In this document: piece after piece, positions 7,418 through 14,108 of the stretch
How positions within the stretch are numbered: the first letter of the stretch is position 1
Layout: the number at the start of each line of letters is the position of its first letter
Assembly: GCA_018060635.1 (NCBI GenBank)
Contig: JAGOVR010000020.1
Span: 1-17,677, forward strand
From: Bacteriovoracaceae bacterium
Lineage (GTDB): Bacteria > Bdellovibrionota > Bacteriovoracia > Bacteriovoracales > Bacteriovoracaceae
DNA length: 17,677 nt
Reading direction: 5' to 3'
Made by a program: the position numbers and the translations under genes
The notes under the pieces: model-generated
Databases searched by the model: none
What the model was told of the DNA's origin: nothing
Seen by the model: only the letters and a program-made list of their open reading frames with translations

Positions 7418-8518
7418 TTGTCAGGAAACAGTTTCTTTCAGAAATTATTCTCACCTCTCCAAGGATTGTTAAGTGTTGGTCAAAAAACCATCGTAGGAGT
7501 TGATATTGGGACAAGTGCTATAAAAGTTTGTGAGTTAGCTGTTTCTAAAGATAAGCTTAAGCTTTTAAGTTTTTCTTCGATCCCTCTTTCACAAGGATGC
7601 ATTTTAGAAGATGAAATCCAAAAACATGAAGAAGTTGTTTCTGCTTTAAAAAAAGCACTAAGTTCTGCGGGAGTGCGTTCTAAGCATTGTGCTGTAGGTG
7701 TTTTTGGCCCCAATACGATTGCTAAAAGATTGCAAGTAGAAGCAGGAACTCCAGAAGAAATAGAAAATCAGGTTATGTGGGAGAGCGAACATTATATTCC
7801 TTTTGAAGCTTTGGATTCGGCGGTTTCCCACCATGTTATTGGAAAAAATGAAGGTGGTGGAAATGATGTTATCTTAGCGGCGGCAAGACAAGATGTTATT
7901 AATGCTTTTCGTGAGCTGGTAACAGAAGCAGGTCTTAAAGTTGCCATCGTTGATTTAAGTTTGTTTGCCTTAAATAATATTTTTGAATACACCATCCAAA
8001 AAAATAGAGATGCCTATGATGATGGTACCGTCGTTATTGATTTTGGTGCTCAGACAACAAAGCTCATTGTTTATAAAAATAAAGCTCCCATTTTTACCAG
8101 AGAATTGAGTATGGGTGGGGCCATGATTACAGAGGAAATTCAAAGACAAATGGGTATTAGTTTTGCTGAAGCAGAAGATCTAAAAACGGTAGGAGATGCT
8201 TCTGGTAATCTTCCAGAAGAAGTTATGCAAATTATTGAAACATCTCTTGAGACATTTTTCGCGGAGCTAAGAAAAACCCTTGTGTTTTTTTTAGCAGCTG
8301 CTACGGATGACAAAATTCATCATTGTTTTATTACAGGTGGATCAGCACAAATTCCTGGATTTGCGCAAGGATTAGAAACACTTCTAGAAATAAAAGTAAA
8401 TCGTATGTCTCCCATGGATTCAGTGGATTATTCTAGAAGTAAATTTTCTAAAGAAGCTGTTAGTTTTATTAATAATCAGGGTGCCGTTGTTCTGGGTTTG
8501 GCCATGAGGCAAACATGA
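7418..8518 (+). CDS. pilM: Type IV pilus assembly protein PilM (actin-like ATPase)
   Basis: PilM is a cytoplasmic actin-fold protein that binds the N-terminal tail of PilN and links the alignment complex to the motor. The 366 residues match the family. The phosphate-1 motif VGVDIGTSAIKV begins at residue 26, the phosphate-2 region is VVIDFGAQTTKL, and the adenosine motif is FITGGSAQIPG. The start is a TTG at 7418 with AAGGA (7404-7408) nine bases upstream; no ATG or GTG lies between that site and the conserved core. A strong promoter candidate lies just upstream. The stop overlaps the pilN start in ATGA, so translation of PilM and PilN is coupled, in keeping with their direct complex. Confidence 0.94.
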   Translation: MSGNSFFQKLFSPLQGLLSVGQKTIVGVDIGTSAIKVCELAVSKDKLKLLSFSSIPLSQGCILEDEIQKHEEVVSALKKALSSAGVRSKHCAVGVFGPNTIAKRLQVEAGTPEEIENQVMWESEHYIPFEALDSAVSHHVIGKNEGGGNDVILAAARQDVINAFRELVTEAGLKVAIVDLSLFALNNIFEYTIQKNRDAYDDGTVVIDFGAQTTKLIVYKNKAPIFTRELSMGGAMITEEIQRQMGISFAEAEDLKTVGDASGNLPEEVMQIIETSLETFFAELRKTLVFFLAAATDDKIHHCFITGGSAQIPGFAQGLETLLEIKVNRMSPMDSVDYSRSKFSKEAVSFINNQGAVVLGLAMRQT

Positions 8519-9108
8519 TTAAGATTAATTTAGCTCAAGATAAAAAAACCACAAAGACACCTATTTTTTTAGGTTTAGATATTAGTCAGGTTAATTTAAA
8601 AGCTATTCTTATTATTTTAGCTCTTAGTTTTGTTCCTGATATTCTTATGAAAAGTGACTGGGATAAAGAATTGCAGGCGTTAGATGGAGCTAACGATGCA
8701 TTGAGTGCCAGTATAAAAAAATTAGAAAAAGAAAGTAGTTCCTTCGTAGATGTTCAAAAACAAATAGATCTTCTAGGCGAAAAAGAAAAACAACTTATGG
8801 TAAAGCTAGAAGTTGTAAAAAAAATTATTAAAATTAAACGTAATCCTATGAAGGTTTTACTTTATATAGCTAAAAATATTCCTGAAAATCTTTGGTTAAC
8901 TTCTTTGGTTTTTGAAAATGATTTAGTTACGATACAGGGGAACTCAAGCTCTTATCGCAGTATCGGGTTATTTGTAGAGAATTTAAAAAGTTCTGTTTTC
9001 TTTGGGAGAAATCCACAGCTTTCAGGATCTAAGGCTGTGACAGATACCACCACGGGTCAGACTTATGAGCAGTTTGAAATTAAAGCTAAAGTTGTGAGGT
9101 TTGAATGA
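8515..9108 (+). CDS. pilN: Type IV pilus assembly protein PilN
   Basis: PilN is a bitopic inner-membrane protein of the alignment complex. Its 197 residues are typical. The N-terminus MIKINLAQ is a variant of the conserved INLLP-type cytoplasmic tail that docks into PilM. A membrane segment at about residues 30-44 is followed by a charged heptad-rich coiled coil (about 48-100) and a small periplasmic ferredoxin-like domain containing the family pattern IPENLWLTSL. It overlaps pilM upstream and pilO downstream by ATGA, with GAGG Shine-Dalgarno elements inside the preceding genes. It pairs with PilO in the periplasm. Identification relies on fold features, the tail motif and gene order, since PilN sequences diverge strongly. 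Confidence 0.9.
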   Translation: MIKINLAQDKKTTKTPIFLGLDISQVNLKAILIILALSFVPDILMKSDWDKELQALDGANDALSASIKKLEKESSSFVDVQKQIDLLGEKEKQLMVKLEVVKKIIKIKRNPMKVLLYIAKNIPENLWLTSLVFENDLVTIQGNSSSYRSIGLFVENLKSSVFFGRNPQLSGSKAVTDTTTGQTYEQFEIKAKVVRFE

Positions 9109-9740
9109 CCTTAAAAGATTTATTTACTAAAAAATTACACTTAGTTGTCTTAGTTGTTATTTTGTATAATTTATACTCAGATTATTCGCTTTATCAGGAA
9201 AAAAAACAAGCAATTATAGGACAAAAGCCAGTGCTAGAATCAAGGCTTAAAGAGCTAGAAGAAAAAAATAAAAAAGTAAAAATTTTTCAAGAAAACTTAG
9301 CGGCTTCTCAACAAAGAGTTGAAGAAGTTACAGCGCAAATAGAACAAGTACAGCGACAATTACCCAATACAATTTCAGATACAGAAATTCTTCAGCTTTT
9401 TTCTCGTGAAGCCGCAGAATTAAAAATTAAAGATATTACTCAAGAATCTTTTCGTGAAGAAGTTCGTGGTTTTTATGCCGCTAAAAAATATAAATTTCAA
9501 GGAAACGGAACGTATTTGCAATTTATGATTTTCTTTGAAAATTTAGCTCAAAGTGATCGTCTTTTTAATGTGGCTTATTTATCTATGAAGCAAGCTCTTT
9601 TTCAACAAAAAGGTAGATTTCAATTGGTGAATATGGATTCTGTCATAGAAACATTTCGTTATAATCAAGAGCTCCAAAGCCAACCAGCTCTTGCGAGTCC
9701 TGCTTTAAATTCTAATTCTACTCCCGAGATGAAACTATGA
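9105..9740 (+). CDS. pilO: Type IV pilus assembly protein PilO
   Basis: PilO is the partner of PilN in the inner-membrane alignment complex and also contacts PilP. The 211 residues comprise a short cytoplasmic tail, one membrane helix (about residues 11-24, LHLVVLVVILYNLY), a long coiled coil (about 30-88) and a periplasmic ferredoxin-like domain with the family motifs QLPNTISDTEILQL and YLQFMIFFENLA. The last 20 residues are Ser/Pro/Asn-rich and probably disordered. It overlaps pilN and pilP by ATGA on either side. Order and topology make this secure although primary sequence is weakly conserved. Confidence 0.92.
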   Translation: MTLKDLFTKKLHLVVLVVILYNLYSDYSLYQEKKQAIIGQKPVLESRLKELEEKNKKVKIFQENLAASQQRVEEVTAQIEQVQRQLPNTISDTEILQLFSREAAELKIKDITQESFREEVRGFYAAKKYKFQGNGTYLQFMIFFENLAQSDRLFNVAYLSMKQALFQQKGRFQLVNMDSVIETFRYNQELQSQPALASPALNSNSTPEMKL

Positions 9741-10189
9741 AAAAAAGTGTATTCATTTTTCTTTTTTTAACCACAGTGGCATGGGCCCAAGAAGGCACGT
9801 CATCTAATATTTTTAGTGGAAAGACATCTATTCCAGATCCTCTTTCTCTACGTGATCCTTTCAAATCTCCTATTTTAAAAGTTGATAAAAAAGATAAGGT
9901 AGAGCAAGGAACTGTTCTTCACGGTGTCTTCACTAATATCCCAGAAATTAATACGGTTCCTTTATCTAAGATTAAAATTATTGGTGTTGTGATTGGTAAA
10001 GAAAGAAGAGCTTTGGCGCAAATAGAGGGTGGTAAGCAAGCGATTATGCTCAAAGAAGGTATGCTCATTGGCTCAGATAAAGCGGAGCTAAAAGCTATTT
10101 TACCTGCAGGGGTAGTAGTGGTAGAAAAAGTCATTAATGTCTACGGGCAAGTTGAATATTTAGAAACAGTTCTAGCTATCTCAGGCTAA
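9737..10189 (+). CDS. pilP: Type IV pilus assembly protein PilP, apparently not lipidated
   Basis: PilP is a periplasmic protein that connects PilN/PilO to the secretin PilQ. The 150 residues start with a signal-like hydrophobic segment ending VAWA before QEG (residue 17/18). A PilP hallmark follows, SLRDPFKSP, and then a beta-rich domain with GVVIGKERRALAQIEGG and LKEGMLIG. Well-studied PilP proteins are lipoproteins with a lipobox cysteine after the signal; no cysteine is present here, so the product would be either soluble in the periplasm or held by an uncleaved N-terminal helix. It overlaps pilO by ATGA and is separated from pilQ by 78 bases, the largest break inside pilMNOPQ. Confidence 0.92.
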   Translation: MKKSVFIFLFLTTVAWAQEGTSSNIFSGKTSIPDPLSLRDPFKSPILKVDKKDKVEQGTVLHGVFTNIPEINTVPLSKIKIIGVVIGKERRALAQIEGGKQAIMLKEGMLIGSDKAELKAILPAGVVVVEKVINVYGQVEYLETVLAISG

Positions 10190-10192
10190 TAT

Positions 10193-10221
10193 TTGACGAG
10201 ACTCTCTAACTTAGTCATACT
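10193..10221 (+). promoter_or_regulatory. Possible promoter for pilQ
   Basis: TTGACG (10193-10198) and CATACT (10216-10221) are 17 bases apart in the pilP-pilQ gap; an overlapping TATAAA (10221-10226) is a better -10 but at a poor 22-base spacing. The match is moderate, so pilQ may be expressed both from here and by readthrough from pilMNOP. Confidence 0.4.
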
Positions 10222-10254
10222 ATAAATACATAAAAATTGTTCAGTTTTCACCTT

Positions 10255-10259
10255 AAGGA
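10255..10259 (+). promoter_or_regulatory. Ribosome binding site that decides the pilQ start
   Basis: AAGGA lies eight bases before the ATG at 10268. The upstream in-frame ATG at 10259 overlaps this element and so has no usable spacing. This moves the pilQ start three codons downstream of the longest frame. Confidence 0.65.
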
Positions 10260-10267
10260 TGAGGAAT

Positions 10268-12058
10268 ATGAAAAACGGATTTATTAAGCTGACTATTTTG
10301 TCATTTATTTTAATCAAAACTTCTTTGTGCTTTTCCCTTGAGATGACAGATGTCAAATTTAAGAGCGAAGGCGATGTTAAAAAAATTGAGATGTTTTTTG
10401 ATAAAGTAGGAATTTCTGAAGATGGTATTAAACTTACCCATGATAAAGATAACAAACTTATTATTTTAGATATTAAAGATGTTAAAGCTTTAGCTAAAGC
10501 TTTGAAAGAATTTGATACGTCTGAGTTTTCAGGAAGTGTGGCTTTCTTTTCACTTTATAAAAATCCTAGTAATCCTCAAGATGTGCGTTTGAGTGTGAAG
10601 TTACGAGAAAACACAAACTCTAAGGTTTTGGTAGCAGGAAATAAACTTACATTGGCAGTGGAAAGTCGATTTGGATCTTTTGCTCAAGCAGAGAGCTCTT
10701 TGCAAGAAGCTCCCTCCATTTCTAGCATGGAGGATTCTAATAAAAAAGGGCGTGCCCCTAAGTCTGATTTGATGGTGGATATTTTAGAAAACATTACTAG
10801 TGCAGGTCCTAAAAAATATATTGGAAAAAAGATTTCTATTAATGTTACTGAAATTAAAATTGAAGACCTTCTTAAGATGATTGCAGATACATCAGGCTTT
10901 AATATTATTTTAGGAGAAGATGTAAAAGCTGTTCCTACTCAGACACTAAGCTTTACTAATGTCCCTTGGGATGAAGCTTTGGATACAATTCTTAATATCA
11001 ATAAGTTAATTGCTAAAAAACAATCCAATATCCTCATGGTAAGTACTCAAGAAAAAGCTGTAAAAGAAAAGATAGCGAGTCTTCAGAATAAAAATATTGA
11101 AGAAAATCAAGAGCCTCTTAATACTCGTATTTTCCCAGTAAGTTTTGCTAAGTTGGATGATTTGAAAAAGATTTTAAGTGAGTATCAAACTCCAGAAAGA
11201 GGAAAAATTTCAGTAGATGATCGAACCAATTCACTTATTTTGAAAGATACCACGATCGTTTTAGATAAAATGGCAAAAATGATTGAGACCTTGGATACAC
11301 AAACACCTCAAATTTTAATTGAAGCTAAAGTGGTAGAGGCAAATGAAACTTATGCCAAAGAAGTAGGACTTAAAAATGGTTTAAAAATTGGATACGATCC
11401 AGTAGAAGCTATTGGAGATGCTCAAGGTCCAGGTTTTACTTTTAGTTCAGCTCCCATCCCTGGAGGAAATTTTTTAGGACTTAATGTAGCTCTTTTTCGT
11501 CGTATTAAAAATTTAGATTTAGAGTTGCAACTCATGGAGAGAGAACAAAAAGGTAGAATTATTTCTAGTCCTAAAGTGATTACGCAAAATAAAAAAGAAG
11601 CCACCATTGCCACAGGAGAAACAACTAATTTTAGAAAAGATATTTTAAATGGAACACAGGTTATTGCTACTTATGAAAAAATTTCTGCTGATTTCAGTTT
11701 AAAGGTAACACCTCAGGTAACTAATGAGGGTTCCATTGCTATGCAAGTAGATATTAATAAAACAGGCTTTAAAAATAAACCAACAGATGGCTCCCCTCCT
11801 GATAGTGTCAACCGTTCTGTCAGTACAAATGTTTTAGTAGATAATGGTTCGACTGTTGTTTTAGGGGGAATTTATAAAATGGAGCGCACGACGGAAGTAC
11901 GAGGTGTGCCTTGGCTTAAAGATATTCCTGTCTTAGGTTGGCTTTTTCGCAATCCTGATAATATTTCAACTTCCAAAGACGAGCTTATTATTTTCTTAAC
12001 ACCTCGCATAATAAATCAAGAAGAAGCAGGCTTTGTAGATCGGAATGATTTAGGATAA
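10268..12058 (+). CDS. pilQ: Type IV pilus outer-membrane secretin PilQ
   Basis: PilQ forms the gated outer-membrane pore through which the pilus exits. The 596-residue precursor has a signal peptide (about residues 1-22), one AMIN-like peptidoglycan-binding domain (about 25-135), a short linker, an N0/STN-like domain (about 186-265, with LLKMIADTSGFNIILGEDV), a secretin N1 domain (about 285-350) and the C-terminal secretin beta-barrel (about 355-590). The secretin signature is clear: RIISSPKVITQN, VLVDNGSTVVLGG and VPWLKDIPVLGWLF. With a single AMIN domain it is shorter than the PilQ of M. xanthus or Neisseria, which have more N-terminal modules. It ends the pilMNOPQ set. No secretin pilotin lipoprotein is recognisable nearby. 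Confidence 0.95.
   Translation: MKNGFIKLTILSFILIKTSLCFSLEMTDVKFKSEGDVKKIEMFFDKVGISEDGIKLTHDKDNKLIILDIKDVKALAKALKEFDTSEFSGSVAFFSLYKNPSNPQDVRLSVKLRENTNSKVLVAGNKLTLAVESRFGSFAQAESSLQEAPSISSMEDSNKKGRAPKSDLMVDILENITSAGPKKYIGKKISINVTEIKIEDLLKMIADTSGFNIILGEDVKAVPTQTLSFTNVPWDEALDTILNINKLIAKKQSNILMVSTQEKAVKEKIASLQNKNIEENQEPLNTRIFPVSFAKLDDLKKILSEYQTPERGKISVDDRTNSLILKDTTIVLDKMAKMIETLDTQTPQILIEAKVVEANETYAKEVGLKNGLKIGYDPVEAIGDAQGPGFTFSSAPIPGGNFLGLNVALFRRIKNLDLELQLMEREQKGRIISSPKVITQNKKEATIATGETTNFRKDILNGTQVIATYEKISADFSLKVTPQVTNEGSIAMQVDINKTGFKNKPTDGSPPDSVNRSVSTNVLVDNGSTVVLGGIYKMERTTEVRGVPWLKDIPVLGWLFRNPDNISTSKDELIIFLTPRIINQEEAGFVDRNDLG
10484..10503 (+). repeat. Perfect 20-bp palindrome inside pilQ
   Basis: The bases from 10484 to 10503 read the same on both strands (AAAGCTTTAG and its exact reverse complement). 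It lies in the AMIN-domain coding region and encodes the repetitive peptide KALAKAL, so it may simply follow from repeated Lys-Ala-Leu codons in AT-rich DNA. Confidence 0.6.
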
Positions 12059-12066
12059 AAGAGATA

Positions 12067-12078
12067 TCAAATATTTGA
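12067..12078 (+). repeat. Perfect 12-bp palindrome between pilQ and the TPR gene
   Basis: TCAAATATTTGA fills a third of the 36-base gap. The heptamer GAGATAT occurs on both sides of it (12061-12067 and 12084-12090). This could be an operator or weak hairpin; there is no following T-run to make a terminator. Confidence 0.4.
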
Positions 12079-12094
12079 ACTGTGAGATATTTCC

Positions 12095-12976
12095 ATGTCC
12101 GAAAAAAAATATTCACCGAGCCTACTTAAGTATTTAAGTGCCTATGAGGCCAATCCTTTTGGAAAAGCTTTCGCTCCTCTTGCAGAGACTTATCTAAAGT
12201 TAGGTATGTATGATGAAGCTTTTAAAGTTCTTAAAAAAGGTATTAAAAATCATCCTCAATACGCTTTAGGCCAGTTAGTGTTAGCTCAATATTATGAGGC
12301 TTTGGGAAAAATTGATTTAGCATACCAAATCTTAAAACCTCTTGCGCCTAAATATTTAGATAATCTTTTTTTGCAAAAATTATTTGCAAAAGTTGCACAA
12401 AAAGTTGGAGCTTTTGCTGAAGCTTTAGAATCTTATAAATATCTTCTTTTTTTAAATCCGAAAGATGCTTCTTTAGCTGAAAGAGTAAGAACACTGGAAG
12501 AAGAATTAGAGCCTAGATCTGAAGCTGTTATAAGAAGTGGTGAAAAAGCTATAAGTTTTCATGAAGATGATTGGGAACAAGTAACTTTAAGCCCTGAGCC
12601 TAGTGCAGTGATTTCTCATTGGGATGAGATTCCATTTGCAGAATTAAAAAAGACTCCTATTAAAAATTCTAAGGAAAAATCTAAAAAGGTAGATGCTGTA
12701 TTAAAAAAAGAAGAACCTCCTATTGTTACGCATACACTTATTGATTTATACTGCGCTCAGAAACATTATTCAAAAGCCAAAGAGGTATTAGAAAAAATAA
12801 TTTCACTTAATCCTAGTGATGAGAAATCAATAAGTAAGCTTAGAGAAGTTGAGAAAAAAATGATGGAGAGTGAGAGCAAAGAAAAAGCTTCACCTCAAGA
12901 GAAGTTGCAAGATAAATTACAAAATAAATTTGAAATATTTTTAGAAAAAATTGATAAGAGATCAAAAAGTTTTTAA
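12095..12976 (+). CDS. Cytoplasmic tetratricopeptide-repeat protein downstream of pilQ
   Basis: This 293-residue protein has no signal peptide or membrane segment, so it is predicted cytoplasmic. The N-terminal half holds about three TPR-like repeats (residues 23-125), including FAPLAETYLKLGMYDEAFKV and AQYYEALGKIDLAYQILKPL. A charged, probably flexible linker (about 130-205) leads to one more TPR (about 207-240, LYCAQKHYSKAKEVLEKI) and a Lys/Glu-rich helical C-terminus. TPR proteins in pilus loci include the lipidated secretin pilotins PilF/PilW and Tgl, but this one lacks the signal and lipobox needed for that role. It starts 36 bases after pilQ with only a weak Shine-Dalgarno and ends four bases before aroQ. 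The function is unknown; its position could link it to the pilus or merely to aroQ-efp. Confidence 0.8.
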   Translation: MSEKKYSPSLLKYLSAYEANPFGKAFAPLAETYLKLGMYDEAFKVLKKGIKNHPQYALGQLVLAQYYEALGKIDLAYQILKPLAPKYLDNLFLQKLFAKVAQKVGAFAEALESYKYLLFLNPKDASLAERVRTLEEELEPRSEAVIRSGEKAISFHEDDWEQVTLSPEPSAVISHWDEIPFAELKKTPIKNSKEKSKKVDAVLKKEEPPIVTHTLIDLYCAQKHYSKAKEVLEKIISLNPSDEKSISKLREVEKKMMESESKEKASPQEKLQDKLQNKFEIFLEKIDKRSKSF

Positions 12977-12980
12977 TGTC

Positions 12981-13421
12981 ATGAAAAAAATAATCATTAT
13001 CAATGGCCCAAATCTTAATTTTCTAGGTAAGCGTGAGCCAGATATTTATGGGGCCCTAACTTTAGCCGAAATCATAAAATATACATCGGAGAAAATTAAA
13101 AATTTACCCTTAGAAGTTGAGTGGTTTCAATCTAATCAGGAAGGGGATATTGTTCAAAAAATTCAGCAATATGTAGGAGAGTCATGCTTAGGATTAATCA
13201 TTAATCCTGCGGGATATGCCCATACGAGTGTAAGTATTCATGACGCTCTTAAAATGATTAATTTTTATAAAATAGAAGTCCATTTGAGTAATTTGCATAG
13301 TAGAGAAGAATTTAGGCAAGTTCTATTGACGGCAAGAGCTGTGAACAGCATAATAAGCGGGCTTGGTCAGGAGTCTTATTACGTAGCAATAATGGCCTTA
13401 CTTCAGCAATCAAAAACATAA
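12981..13421 (+). CDS. aroQ: Type II 3-dehydroquinate dehydratase AroQ
   Basis: AroQ catalyses the third step of the shikimate pathway, 3-dehydroquinate to 3-dehydroshikimate, as a cytoplasmic dodecamer. The 146 residues match the family exactly. Signatures are NGPNLNFLGKREPDIYG (N11, R18, catalytic Y23), INPAGYAHTSVSIHDAL (N75, H81), and EVHLSNLHSREEFR (E99, H101, R108). The start is the ATG at 12981, four bases after the TPR gene; a longer frame from a TTG at 12951 adds ten residues unlike the family and overlaps the TPR gene. No good Shine-Dalgarno is present, so translation probably depends on coupling. Proximity of aroQ to efp is seen in many bacteria; this is a housekeeping neighbour rather than a pilus part. 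Confidence 0.95.
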   Translation: MKKIIIINGPNLNFLGKREPDIYGALTLAEIIKYTSEKIKNLPLEVEWFQSNQEGDIVQKIQQYVGESCLGLIINPAGYAHTSVSIHDALKMINFYKIEVHLSNLHSREEFRQVLLTARAVNSIISGLGQESYYVAIMALLQQSKT

Positions 13422-13431
13422 AGGGTTATAT

Positions 13432-13998
13432 ATGTATAAAACTACAGATTTTAGAAAAGGTCTTAAAATTGAAATAGAAGGAAAGCCTTATCTTATTGTG
13501 GAGTCAGTACACGTAAATCCTGGAAAAGGGTCGGCTTTTGTTAAAACGAGGCTTAAAAACTTAGAAACAAATTTAGTTATTGAGCGTACTTTTAAAGCGG
13601 GGGTGGATACAGTTGGAGTTCCTGATTTAGAGCAAAAAGAAATGGAATTCATGTATACAGATAGAGATGGATTTCATTTTATGGATCAAGAAACCTATGA
13701 GTCTATTCAGCTTTCAGAAGAACAAGTAGGGGATTCTAAGTATTATTTACAAGAAGGAATTAAAATTATTATTCTTTATTTTAATGGCAAACCTATTTCT
13801 TTAGAGCTTCCTAATTTTGTTGAATTAGCAGTTGCCGAGACAGACCCTGGACTTAAGGGAGATACAGCTACAGGTGGGATGAAAAAAGCAGTTATGACCA
13901 CAGGTCTTAGGATTAACGTGCCTCTTTTTATTAAAGAAGGTGAAGTTCTTAGGATAGATACAAGAAGTGATGAATATATGGAACGTGTTAAAAAATAA
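13432..13998 (+). CDS. efp: Translation elongation factor P
   Basis: EF-P enters the ribosomal E-site region and relieves stalling at consecutive prolines. The 188 residues fit the family, with three beta-barrel domains: a KOW-like domain (about 1-63), an OB domain (about 65-128) and a C-terminal domain (about 130-186, containing the family signature with LKGDTATGGMKKAVMTTG). The modification site loop is PGKGSAF with Lys32, equivalent to E. coli Lys34. A lysine rather than arginine there points to beta-lysylation or another lysine modification and not EarP rhamnosylation. AAAGGG precedes the ATG, and the gene begins 10 bases after aroQ. Its final codons are followed by the longest intergenic gap of the window. 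Confidence 0.97.
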   Translation: MYKTTDFRKGLKIEIEGKPYLIVESVHVNPGKGSAFVKTRLKNLETNLVIERTFKAGVDTVGVPDLEQKEMEFMYTDRDGFHFMDQETYESIQLSEEQVGDSKYYLQEGIKIIILYFNGKPISLELPNFVELAVAETDPGLKGDTATGGMKKAVMTTGLRINVPLFIKEGEVLRIDTRSDEYMERVKK

Positions 13999-14108
13999 TA
14001 TTTCGCTTAGCATTATTTCTTCCTCATCTTAGATGAATACCATATTTCTTCTGAAGACCTCAAAAAAATAGGTTAAAATTCAGTAACTAACAATCTTTTG
14101 GGAAAAAA

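Noticed and set aside
7480..7995. Minus-strand frames at 7480-7713 and 7792-7995
   Set aside because: They are antisense to the conserved pilM sequence and resemble no protein.
9919..11613. Minus-strand frames at 9919-10134, 10186-10455 and 11422-11613
   Set aside because: They are shadows of pilP and pilQ; the second spans the pilP-pilQ gap but shows no start signals or protein-like composition.
12951..12980. Longer aroQ from a TTG start
   Set aside because: The added residues do not match the family, lack a Shine-Dalgarno, and overlap the TPR gene; the ATG at 12981 gives the standard AroQ N-terminus.
13825..14013. Minus-strand frame over the end of efp
   Set aside because: It is antisense to a highly conserved EF-P C-terminal domain.
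14024..14036. Inverted repeat TCATC-TTA-GATGA after efp as a terminator
   Set aside because: The stem is only five base pairs, AT-rich, and not followed by a T-run.
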